Of a DNA stretch of 64,000 nt, positions 1 through 9,926 are shown piece after piece. The stretch is from positions 852,160,760-852,224,759 of the forward strand of contig NC_090447.1 in NCBI RefSeq assembly GCF_031143425.1, in the 5' to 3' direction. This DNA is from Pleurodeles waltl (taxonomy: Eukaryota > Chordata > Amphibia > Caudata > Salamandridae). The notes under the pieces were generated by a model. The model worked only from the letters and a program-made list of their open reading frames with translations, ran no database searches and was not told where the DNA came from. Every line of letters begins with the position of its first letter. The stretch's first letter is position 1. The position numbers were made by a program, and so were the translations under genes.

Positions 1-1843
1 GTGATGGTGATGGTGATAGTGGATGAGGATGTAGTGCATGCAGGTGTGAGTGTAGATGCAACTTTGAGGGAGGTGGACGATGAGGAGGAGGGGGACACAG
101 TGGAGGCAGTGGATGATGGTATGTCTGCATCGGGATGGTGTTTGTGTGAGTGCCTGTGGGATGATGTGTAGTGCTTGTGTTTGCCTGAACCACTCCTGTG
201 TGTTATCTTGTGTGCATGCTGGTCTGCCTGTGTGCTTGGGATAGGTTGAGGTTGAGCGGAATGGGATTGGGTAGAGGAAGTTGGAGGGGGAAGCTAGAAA
301 CAGGGACACTGGCTGTCATCAGGGAGGAGGCCAGAGCCTGGTTTGATCTCTGTTGGGCCTCCATGACAGAGTGAATGCCCTCCAAGAATGCATCTGTTTG
401 TTGCAAATGGGCTGCCAGCCCCTAGATGGCATTCACAATGGTTGACTGCCCAACAGAGATGGATCTCAGGAGGTCAATAGCCTCCTCACTCAGGGCAGCA
501 GGGCTGACTGGGGCAGGGCCTGAGGTGCCTGGGGCGAAGGAGATGCCCACCCTCCTGGGTGAGCGGGCACAGGAAACACGCTGAGGGGCTGCTGGGAGGA
601 CAGTGCTGGAACGGGGGTGGTGGCTGTAGCTGTAGTTGGGGTGGGGACAGAGGTGTCCACCACCACCAGGGAGCTTTCATCAGAGGAGGTATCACTGTCA
701 GAACTGTCCCCTCCAGTCTCCGCCGTGGTGCTCCCCTCACCCTCCTTCCCACTGGTGCCCTCACCGTCAGTGGATTCTGCCTCCTGGACCATGTGGGATG
801 CAGCTCTTCCCGTCACCAGTGCGTCTGCCCCTCTGCCAGATGATGCTAATGCACATAAAGACAGGGTGACAAAACAAAAAGGGGGAAGGGAGACAAAGGA
901 TACCCTTGGTCAATGGCGGCAACAACACCACCATTGGCGTACATGACACACACACCAGGGAACAGCCCTACTCACTAGGCAATGCACTAACAGTCACAAT
1001 GCTAGTCACCAGCCCATGGACAGGGATACCTAACACCAATTGCAGCATACCTGAGACCTACAGACGCCTGCCCAGTAGTGGTTGCCTACTACCTTGGTTG
1101 GAGGAGGTTTACATCAGACCCTGCCCAACATGGGACCTACCCTGCAATGTTCGGCCTGGCCTAGGGGCATCCACAGGCCCACATCCCCCACCCGGATGCC
1201 ACCCCACCACACGCAAGAAATATATTGGGGCAGTGTACTCACCCCTTGGTGGCTGCTGTGATACCCCCAAGTGCCCATCCAGCTCCAGATAGGCCAGCAC
1301 CAGTATACAGGCCATCAGGGGGGTCAGGGTACGATGGGCACCCCTTCCTCGTTGGGAGGCCATCCCCAGCTGGGCCTCCGCCGTCTTCTGTGCCCAGCGT
1401 CTCAGGTCCTCCCATGCTTTCTGACAGTGGGTGCTCTGCCTGCCATAGACCCCCAAGGTCCTCAAGTCCTTGGCGATGGCACACCATATACCCTTTTTTG
1501 ATGGGCGCTGACCTGCAGAGAAATACACATACGAAAAGGTATCACTCAGATGTCCTGTCTGTTACACTCATCTTCCACCATAGCCTTTACATCCCCTTAT
1601 GCACAGACACTGCCCACCATACATGCATCATGCTGCCAGGGCCCTTCCACCAGCCCCCCCTACATGTGGCCCTCACAAACAGCACTCCATGCATTCATGC
1701 CCCATGCATCGTGCTCACTGTGAACTCACCTGTTGGTCTGGAGGCCCATACAGCATTCAGTACTGGGGTAGGACCCCATTCACCGGTCTATCCAGCTCTG
1801 CAGCAGTAAAGGCAGAGGCCCTTTCCCCAGTGACACGAGCCAT
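1..1843 (-). pseudogene. SANT/Myb-like partner protein of Harbinger copy C, 3' end outside window
   Basis: Likely DNA-binding partner of the transposase. Exon 1 is 1730-1843 (ATG at 1841-1843, donor GTGAGT just below 1730). Exon 2 is 1243-1512 (acceptor CTGCAG, donor GTGAGT) and holds the tryptophan-spaced helix pattern starting WCAIAKDLRTLGVY, then WEDLRRW. A third coding block starts near 845 after a TTAG acceptor: an acidic Ser/Thr-rich stretch, a Pro-rich stretch, then an amphipathic segment (ALSEEAIDLLRS). Defects: TGA at 1757-1759 in exon 1, where copy B has a sense codon; a stop in the amphipathic segment near 425; and a frame change between the Pro-rich block and the following segment. 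The exon structure rests on agreement with copy B (34543 downwards). The fold is inferred from the spacing of W/L residues. Confidence 0.7.
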
Positions 1844-2136
1844 GGTTGGTTCCAGACACCGGTCACAGCAGCACTTTCAGTGTAGGTCCTCTCCTGTTGA
1901 AGGTCAGGTAGCAAGTGAGTGAACAGATAGAAAACGGCGGTCATGTCCGCGGCGGTGCGTACTGTCACCGCTGGCGTACAACATCATTGGCCACAGTAAC
2001 CCATAGAGCCCAATAGTATCCAATGAGGAGTTGCATGGCGGTTCTCGACTGCCTCCCGCAATGGCACACAACGTCAGCGGAATTACCTCATTTCCACATG
2101 TCCCTTCATACAGGACAGGTGGACACCATTTCAGTG

Positions 2137-2153
2137 GGGGGGGGGGGGGGGGG
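2137..2153 (+). repeat. G homopolymer
   Basis: A run of about 16-17 G in the space between the first SANT exon and the transposase start of copy C. Copy B does not have such a run in the corresponding spacer. It could form G-quadruplex structure or be an assembly or sequencing length artefact. Confidence 0.9.
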
Positions 2154-2358
2154 TAGGCCATGGCACCTAACTGCATCACAGTACAGATAGGCACCATTTG
2201 GGCTTATCCAACAATATACTGTTACAGTCACAACATGCAATGCAGTGTAGTGTTTGTAAATGTGGAATACTGACCAGCTGCTCACCATTTTGCACCCTAG
2301 ATTGCAACCGCTGCGGATGAATAGGGGATGGAGACATCACCCCGTTTAAAGGCCCCTG

Positions 2359-3426
2359 GTGGACTTGGCAACAATGGAGGACAGGCACATTATCCTCACC
2401 CATAGACTGGACAGGGCCACAATCACAGAGTTGTGTGCCCAATTGGAGCCTGACCTGATATCTGCTATCCGTCAGCCCACCGGGATCCCCCTCTTGTGCA
2501 AGTCCTATCTGTGCTCCATTTCCTGGCAACTGGCTCCTTCCAAGTGACAGTGGGCTTGGTATCAGGAATCTCTCAGCCAATGTTCTCAACAGTGCTGACC
2601 AAAGTGTTGTCTGCCCTGATTAAACATATGCGCACCTACATCGTTTTCCCCAAGGTGGAGGATTTGGCCACAGTGAAAGATGATTTCTATGCAATGGGAC
2701 ATATCCCCCACATTATTGGGGCTATTGATGCTTCACATATTGCATTTGTCCACCCTGGAGAAATGAACAGGTGTTCAGTAATCGTAAGAGCTTTCACTCC
2801 ATGAATGTGCAGATGATCTGCCTGGTGGACCAGTACATCTCCCATGTAAATGCAAAGTATCCTGGGTCTGTGCATGATACCTTTATCATGAGGAATAGCA
2901 GCATACCATATGTGATGGCTCAACTCCAGAGGCACCGGGTGTGGCTAATAGGTGCGCCCTGGTTCCCACCCAGTAGGTGTTGGTGCATGGGTATGGTGTG
3001 GGCCCTAAGCGTTAGTGTGTGTCTAACAGTTGTCCCTCGATATATGCAGGTGACTCTGGTTACCCCAATCTCTCATGGCTACTGACCCCTGTGAGGAATC
3101 CCAGGACAAGGGCAGAGGAGCGTTACAATGAGGCACATGGGCGAACAAGAAGAGTCATAGAGATGACATTCGGCCTCCTGAAGGCCAGGTTTTGTTGCCT
3201 CCATCTAACAGGTGGATCCCTGTACTACTCAACCAAGAAGGTCTGCCAGATCATCGTGGCATGCTGTATGTTGCACAACCTTGCCTTACTTCATCAGGTG
3301 CCTTTTCTGCAGGAGGATGAGGCTGGAGATGGCCGTGCAGTGGACCCTGTGGACAGTGAAGATAAGGAGGCAGAGGACGAGGATGAGGACAACAGAAGTG
3401 CAATAATACGACAATACTTCCAATGA
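2359..3426 (+). pseudogene. HARBI1-like transposase of copy C, frameshifted
   Basis: DDE nuclease that cuts and rejoins Harbinger ends. Recognisable blocks run in order in two exons: an N-terminal helical part from 2359, then MSQPMF-type and HIPHIIGAIDASH motifs. The first catalytic Asp is at 2727-2729 (GAID), the second at 2876-2878 (GSVHD), and the Glu at 3160-3162 (RVIEMTFGLLK). A short intron lies between about 2952 and 3049: acceptor ATGCAG is clear, the donor reads GGTGCG where copy B has GGTGAG. The protein ends in an acidic tail and stops at 3424-3426. Frameshifts near 2492 and near 2765 split the first exon into three frames. The triad is kept although GAIDGT has become GAIDAS. Not functional as read. 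Confidence 0.85.
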
Positions 3427-3899
3427 CACACAGGTACGACACAGTAACTTCACTTTTCATTGACAGTTTTGTGTTTGTCATTGTCAGTGGCAGGCTTATT
3501 TTCCCACTTCTGTGGCCACTTACTGTACCCTTTGGCATTTTCAGATATTTGTACCCCACTATTGCTCCTGATGTGTTGACTGCAGCCAACTACAGGTCAT
3601 TCCTGTGTATACATTACTGTACAGTTGTATTGCAGTGTTTAAAGGTTGTTAAACTAATACATAGTTCAATCACTTGACAGACTCCCTACTTGTATTTATT
3701 CAAATGGTGTTTATTTACATGCCAATAAGTAGAGGGGGATGTGCAATGGGCTGGGGTAGTGGTGGAGGAATGTCCAGGATAGAGTCCAGTCTATGTGGAT
3801 CACAGGTGTATTGTCCAAGGGGGCATAGGAAGTCGAGCAGTGGCAGTTCAAGGTGGACAGGGTGACAGCGTGGGACACAAGGGTGACAATCAGGAGAGT

Positions 3900-5443
3900 C
3901 TTATTTCCTGGCAGGGTCTTGGCAATTATCTCTGGCTTCTGCCTGGATTGCAGGGACCGTTTGCGGGGTGGTTCTCCTTCTGCAGGGGGAGGGGTGCTGG
4001 TGGCCTGTTGGTCCTGTGGCAGGGCCTCCTGTCCACTAGCAGCAGCAGAGGTGGAAGGCTGTTCATCAGTTTGGCTGGTGTCAGGGGCCCGCTTTTGTGC
4101 CACTGCCTCCCTCATGGTGTTGGCCATGTCTGCCAGCACCCCTGCAATGGTGACCAGGGTGGTGTTGATGTCCTTCAAGTCCTCCCTGATCCCCAGGTAC
4201 TCTCCCTCCTGCAGCCGCTGGCTCTCCTGCAACTTGTCCAGTATCTGGCCCATCGTCTCCTGGTAAAGGTGGTATGCTCCCAGGATCTTGGTGAGTGCCT
4301 CATGGAGAGTCGGTTCCCTGGGCCTGTCCTCCCCCATCACACAGCAGTCCTTCCAGCTTCCCTGTTGTCCTGTGCCTGTGCCCCCTGAACCGTGTGCCCA
4401 TTGCCACTGACCCCAGGTCCCTGATCGTCCTGTGTTTGTGGGGTGGCCTGGGGTCCCTGTACTGGTGGACACACTGCTGATTGACGTGTCCTGGGGACAG
4501 AGGTATGGGCCAGCTGGGTGGGTACTGTGCTGGTGTTTCCTGAAGGGGAGGCTCTGTGGTGGTATGGGACTGTGCCTGGGTAACCGACTGTCCGGAGGTC
4601 CCTGATGGGCCAGGTTGGTCATCCAGATCCAGGCGTCCAGAGCTGCTGTCATCACTGTGGGCCTCTTCTGGGGGGGACTGGATGTTGCTAGCACCTCCTC
4701 TCTGGTGACGTTGGGTGGGGGACCTATGGGGATGTAAATGCAATGTTTTTGTTTCTGCTTGTGACATCTTGTGCATGGGTGTGTTGCTCTCTATGGTTGT
4801 TATAGCCCTGGCAGCTTTGCCTTGTGTGAGTAGTTATTTGGTGGGCTAGGTGATTCTCTCTAATGTGCATGCTTTAGTGATGTGTTTCCATGCAGGTCTG
4901 TGATGGGGGTCCGTGCATTGGTGTTACGTGCAGGGCTTGGTATTGGGAGGGGTGGGTTGTGATGATGGGGTGTGTGTGAGGTGGTGGAGTGATGGGAGTG
5001 ATGGTAAGGGTGGAGGCTTGTGATGACATGCAGGTGGGGGGATGATAGTAATAGATATTTGACTTACCAGAGTCCAGTCCTCCTCCTACTCCTGCCAGGC
5101 CCTCAGGATGCATGATTGCCAAGACTTGCTCCTCCCATGTTGTTAGTTGTGGGGGAGAAGGAGGGGATCCACTGCCAGTCCTCTGTACAGCTAGTTGGTG
5201 TCTTTCTGCTGTGGAACGCACCTTCCCCTGTAGGTCGTTCCACCTCTTCCTGATGTCATACCTTGCTCTGGGGTGCCGTCCCATGTCGTTGACCCTGTCC
5301 ACGATTCTTCGCCATAGCTCCATCTTCCTAGCAGTGGATGTCTGCTGCACCTGTGATCCGAATACTGTGGCTCTACCCGGATGATTTCCTCCACCATGAC
5401 CCTTAGCTCCTCCTCTAAGAACCTAAGGTGTTGTTGTGGTGCA
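3900..5443 (-). pseudogene. Second SANT/Myb-like gene of copy C (MYPOP-like)
   Basis: Convergent with the transposase. Exon 1 (about 5443-5068) encodes an acidic helix (RFLEEELRVMVEEI) followed, in a shifted frame, by a SANT-like segment with RKMELWRRIVDRVN and IRKRWNDLQGKVR. It ends in a donor GTAAGT at 5067-5062. The acceptor CCATAG lies just above 4723. Exon 2 holds a Ser/Pro-rich linker broken by several indels and then a clear coiled coil (LGAYHLYQETMGQ to about residue ANTMREAV) and a basic tail (EGEPPRKRSLQSRQK). The protein type resembles the 'myb-related, partner of profilin' (MYPOP) family often predicted in amphibian genomes. Copy B keeps only the coiled-coil end. Frameshift near 5355, so not intact. 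Confidence 0.65.
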
Positions 5444-6000
5444 ATGGGTGTAGTGTGAGTGGTGTGGGTGAGGGTGTATGGGGTGATGTGTTGGGGTGTG
5501 TAATGTAAGGTGCGTGGATGCTGTATGGGTGATGGTGGTGTGTGGCTGTGGTCTTTTCTGTGGTCTTGCTATCTCTCTTGTGGCAATTGGGTGTAGTTGT
5601 AAAGGGTTGTGGGTAATGTGGGTGTGTGTTTTATAGTGGTGTGGGCGTGGTGGTGTATGGGTGTCAGGTGTGTGTTATTCAAATTGTCCATTGTAGTGTT
5701 GTTTTGTATGTATGTGTGTAGTTTGAGCGCAGCGGTATGTACCGCCAATGGTTTAGCGTCATTCAATGTCCGCCGCGGTGATTTGTGGGTCATAATGCTG
5801 TGGGCGTAGTTCTGTTGGCGTAACGATGTGGGATTTGCTACCGCCAATTTATCACTGACCTTTGGGCTTGCAGACTTGTGTGTGTTGCTGTATAGTGACA
5901 GATTGCTATGTGTGTGTCATAATATGGGTAGCGGTAATCCGGTGCAGCGGCGGTTTGTTGGCTGCAGTCAGCACGGCGGTAAGTGGTACTTACCGCTAAT
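5444..6000. other. Subterminal non-coding region of copy C
   Basis: About 550 bp of TG/GTGT-rich DNA followed by GGCGG-rich motifs leading to the terminus at 6015. It matches the right end of copy B (36830-37240) and, inverted, the left end of copy A. The GGCGG-type motifs are candidates for SANT-protein or transposase binding sites. I see no gene here. Confidence 0.7.
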
Positions 6001-6018
6001 GTCATTATGAGTGCCTTA
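6001..6018. repeat. Right terminus of Harbinger C plus TTA target site
   Basis: The last 15 bases (6001-6015) align with the right terminus of copy B and with the inverted left end of copy A. The next three bases are TTA. The left-hand TTA would lie before the window, so the duplication is not confirmed. Confidence 0.6.
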
Positions 6019-6059
6019 ATCTGTTGGCAGAATAGCCTTACTGATGAGATTTTGTTTTA

Positions 6060-6510
6060 TGCAAAATATTGCCATGATGAGATAAAGATCAAGCAGAAAA
6101 AGTTGAAGAAAAAGTTAATGCTTGCCCAAATGAAAGCAGCTCAAAAGGCTATCTAGATGCCCATAGCTCTAAATAATGCTGGTACAATGCAAGGTATATA
6201 TCAACAGTCACAGAATCCAAATTCTTAAAGAGCTAATCAAGTCCAAAATGCAGGATTTGTGCCTTCTCAGAATAATAATCCTAACCAAATGCAGGGTGTC
6301 CAAAGACCTAGGTGCCAAATTTGTAATGTGCTCCAAGGTATGGTGAAGCAAGTCCCCCAACACCAATGCCAATTCAGAATGCTGTTGGATCGCACCAAAA
6401 TGTAAATCAGGTCATGAGGATGAATGTGAATGGGGTACATGACAATAATCTGTTTCAACAGGTCCCTTTGTTTGACATGGGTGAAAGAAATGGCTCCGAT
6501 CAGCCAGCCT
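6060..6510 (+). pseudogene. ERV gag remnant (C-terminal part)
   Basis: A lysine-rich helical stretch, then a Gln/Asn-rich stretch with in-frame stops, then a short Cys pair (RCQICN) that may be what is left of a nucleocapsid zinc knuckle. Its position directly before the protease supports the gag assignment. There is no intact reading frame. Confidence 0.35.
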
Positions 6511-6511
6511 G

Positions 6512-6892
6512 ATGGTGAATGGGAGGGGAGGAACAATGCACACTTGGCTCAGCCTTAAGGTAGACCAGAGCAAACCACTCGTAGATAGTGAAATGGATGA
6601 CCACCCTGTGTCATTTTTGGTTAACACTGGTGCTACCCGTTCTACTCTGAGAACAGTAGAAATTCCAAGCATACCCCTCTTGAGACAAACAGTTCAAGTT
6701 GTTGGTGTAGAAATTAACCAAATGACAGCTCAAGAAACTGCCCCAGTCAAACTAAAAATAGGATCTTTTGAAGTCAAGCGCAAGTTTATAATAAGTGATC
6801 GCAGTCCAGCAAATTTCTTGGGAAGAGATTTATTGTCAAAATTAAAGTGTGTAATCTATTGCACCCCAGCAGGGATAGAAGTTCATACCTAA
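6512..6892 (+). pseudogene. ERV aspartic protease
   Basis: A 126-codon open frame with the retropepsin layout: active-site loop FLVNTGATRSTL, hydrophobic strands, and the late FLGRDLL motif. The catalytic Asp of the usual D-T/S-G-A loop is Asn here (codon 6623-6625), so the enzyme should be dead even where the frame is open. It lies just upstream of the RT, as expected for gag-pro-pol. Family confidence is good; the exact start is not known because the upstream frame is broken. Confidence 0.75.
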
Positions 6893-6954
6893 GATGAAGA
6901 TACAGTCTTTATGTTGTTGAAAGTTTTGACTTGTTTACCAATTGACGATTTGTC

Positions 6955-7772
6955 TTGTGGGATTTTTCAGGAAAAGATATCAGACTGATAGAAGGTGTGG
7001 AACCTGTTCGGATTACTGCTAAACCAAACGCTGAATTTCCAAAAACCCCACCATGTAGTTTGACTCCTGAAACTATTGCTGGAATAACTCCTGTGATAGA
7101 ATCCATGATACAGCAGGGAATTCTGAAAGGGATAACGGGAAGTCCTTGTAACTCTCCCATCATGGATCTTCAGAAACCAAATGGATAATACAGAATTGCA
7201 CAGGACTTTAAGAAAATAAACAATATTGTTGTACCTTGTTGGCCCCTATTATCGAATCAGGCTGTAATATTGTTTCAGATTCCATGTGAAGCTGAGTGGT
7301 TCACTGTCACTGATTTGGGTCAAGCCTTCTTTTCGATACCATTGCGTGACGATAGTCAATTCCTCTTTGCATTCTGGCTTGGAAACAGGGTTTTGGCATG
7401 GTGCCCAGTTCCACAAGGGTATACTGAGTCACCATTGATGTTCAATCAGATCTTAAAGAAATATTGCAATCCTTGGTCATGCCATGCAAATCTGTCCTGA
7501 TTCAGTATATTGATTACCTCATGGTGGTGTCAAATGCTCAAGAAGCTTGTAAACAGGATACCATTGCATTACTGAACCACCTGGCTAAGAATGGACATAA
7601 AGTATCCCCAGGAGAGTTGAAATATTGTCAAAACAGGTCCAATATCTGGACACCACATTATGAAAGGAGTAAGAAAAGTGTCACAAGAGAGGATTTCAGC
7701 TGTACTGAAAATGGATCTGCCAACTACACAGGACAAAGTCAGGATGTTTTTGGGAATGGTGAGCTGCTGTAG
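6955..7772 (+). pseudogene. ERV reverse transcriptase
   Basis: RNA-dependent DNA polymerase of the provirus. Fingers and palm blocks are visible: a Pro-rich start, IQQGILKGITGSPCNSPI, a DFKKIN block, TVTDLGQAFFSIPL (the first palm Asp is present), and the PQGYTESP block. A TAA stop at 7186-7188 and a frameshift near 7470-7495 break it. The polymerase box reads YIDY at 7506-7517, so the second Asp of the usual Y-x-D-D is Tyr. It is followed by a degraded connection region to about 7772. Confidence 0.8.
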
Positions 7773-7798
7773 ACAGTGGACACCCAACTTTTTCCTTA

Positions 7799-8897
7799 GT
7801 GGCTAAACCATTACAGAGGCTGACACACAAGGATGTGTCTGATCTGGTACCATGGGACAAAGATTGCCTTGTCGCGTTTCTAGGGCTCAGAGAATGTCTC
7901 TGTTGTGCCCCGGCTCTAGAGATGCCAGATTATAACAACTCTTTGGCACTTTCTGTAGTGAGAGGGAGGGTTGTGCTCTCTCAGTGCTGACTCAAACGCT
8001 TGGAAATGCTAAGAGATCTGTGGCATTTTGTTTTCCATCACATTAGATTCTGTTGCTTCTGCATTGCCTAGATGTTTCAAATCAGTAGCTGTGGTTACCA
8101 CTAGCATAGGGAGATGGAAAAATATTGTTGTGGGTCACCCATTAACTGTGTACGTCCCTCTCTTAGTTGAGCTTTTATTGATCAGAACAAGAAGGAAGCC
8201 CCTGAAAAGTAGTCGACGTACTAAGAACGAACAGATCATATTGGCTGCAGAGAATGCAACAATCTAATATTGTGAGATATTGAATCCTGCAGCTCTGGAT
8301 CCGGGAACCAATTAAGATTGTGAAAGAGACCACAATTGTCTTGATGTCACTAAACTATGTACAACACTGAGGATAGACATACAAGATGAACCATTACCTG
8401 AATCTGATTATGTTCTTTATGTTGATGGTTCATGATTGAGAGACAACAGAGGAAGTTTGAGAGCAGCTTATGCTGTTTGTACTTTGTCGGGAATTGTCGA
8501 TGCTTCTTGGCCTCAGGGAATATTTACCATCTAAGCTGGCAAATTGATTGCTCTTCCAAGAGCATTCTGTGCCCCTGATCAATTGAAAGTGACAATCTTT
8601 ACTGATGTGCAGTGCAGCTTTGATGTTGTTTATGACTTTGGACAACTGTGGTCTCAGCGAGGCTTTATAACGTCCTCTGGATTTACGATCTGGAATGGTG
8701 AACAAGTGAAAAACCTCCTCGATACACTACAATTGCTTGAACAAGTTGCAGTGGTGAAATGCCCTGCACATTGTTCTGGAGATGATCATGTGACTTTGCC
8801 GAAGAGGGTGCGAGGTACTGTTCCCATAATGTCTGTACCTTTAATGGTGAATTCACAAACGAGGGAATGGATGAGACTAACTTTATCCTTTTGTTGA
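7799..8897 (+). pseudogene. ERV connection and RNase H region
   Basis: Fragmented frames between RT and integrase. The stretch from 7799 resembles the RT thumb/connection (LQRLTHKDVSDLVPW). Near 8411-8435 a YVDGS motif marks the start of RNase H and is followed at once by a stop. Further fragments in two frames include TIFTDVQCSFDVVYDFGQLW, which fits the late part of a retroviral RNase H with its Asp. Heavily decayed; boundaries are approximate. Confidence 0.6.
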
Positions 8898-8940
8898 CAG
8901 TAGGTGATACTTGGGATGAGGTAAAAGGCTTCAAGAGGAA

Positions 8941-9926
8941 GTGTCTGAACATGAACAGCAGAACTGGGGCAGGGCAGGTTGCATCAAAAGACATGATGAC
9001 ATTTGGGTTTCAATGGATGGAAGACCAGTGTTGTTGAATAGTCTGTTACCTCCTATGGCTCAACATGTTCATGGTCCTGCTCATATTGGCAGGGATGCTA
9101 TGGTAAGATTGTCCAGGCATAGTTGGTTGAATCCTAAATTCGGATTGATGGCTGAAATGTTGTGTCACTAATGTGTTGTGTGTTAATGGAACAATGTTGG
9201 AAAGAGAACTGCAGTTACATTGAGTCATATAGGAAGGTCAGGAGGACATTTTAAAAGGGTACAGATGTATTTCATTGAGATGCCTGTGTGCAACAGAGTT
9301 ATGTTTTGGTTATTGTGTGTATCTTTTCCCATTGGGTTGAAGCATACCCAACCAGGTAAAATTATAGTCTTACTGTACTGTACTGTTCAGGAAACTCATA
9401 CCTAGGTTTGGATTTACAACATCTTTGAAATCAGATCGGGGAACTCATTTCAACAATGAGGTTCGGAAATTTGTGTGCGCAGAATTGCAAATGGAACAGA
9501 GGTTGCACTGCAGTTATGGACCTGAGGCTTCGGGTCTTGTTGAGCAAGTGAATGGCAAAGGTGTGTGCTTCAACATTTTTGAAATGGTCTGATGCTTTGT
9601 CCCTTGTGCTGATGAGTTTTTGGAGTGTACCTGATCGAAAGGCTTGACTGCCTCCCCACGAAATCTTGGTGGGGAGGGCGATGAGACTGCCAGTGATTCC
9701 TGCAAATGCACTTGTGAATGTAACAGATGATATGGTCCTAGACTATTACAAAGAACTAGCTGATGTGGTGCGTTCTGTGTCTCATCAGATCAGATGGACT
9801 ACAGCTTATCCACTACAGGAACAGTGCCATGACCTCAGTCCCGGAGACTGAGTTTTGGTGAAGAAACATGTTAGAAAAACACATCTGGGACCTCGGTGGC
9901 ATGGAGCCTACCAGCTGATGACTTAG
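8941..9926 (+). pseudogene. ERV integrase, N-terminal part up to the solo LTR
   Basis: The region starts with the zinc-binding His pair (HVHGPAHIGRDAM); the Cys pair is badly preserved. The catalytic core keeps the second Asp (SDRGTHFNN, about 9436-9462) and the SG-VE block around 9535. The C-terminal strand GPRWHGAYQLM runs directly into the solo LTR at 9927. After the LTR, at 12476, sequence resumes with a segment that continues the same domain (VTTTAVKCGGLPD), which shows that the LTR landed inside the integrase. Many stops. Confidence 0.7.

Larger units (their letters stand above)
1..6015. mobile_element. PIF/Harbinger transposon, copy C (left end outside window)
   Basis: Class II transposon holding a HARBI1-like transposase (+) between two SANT/Myb-like genes (-). 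The right end is at 6001-6015 and matches, position for position, the 15 bp right terminus of copy B at 37226-37240. It is followed by TTA (6016-6018), the usual target trinucleotide of this superfamily; the matching left copy cannot be checked because the element starts before the window. The last few hundred bases are rich in GGCGG/CCGCC motifs, as in copies A and B. All three genes are broken, so the copy is probably inactive. It abuts, and probably inserted into, the gag region of the retroviral fossil to its right. Confidence 0.85.
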
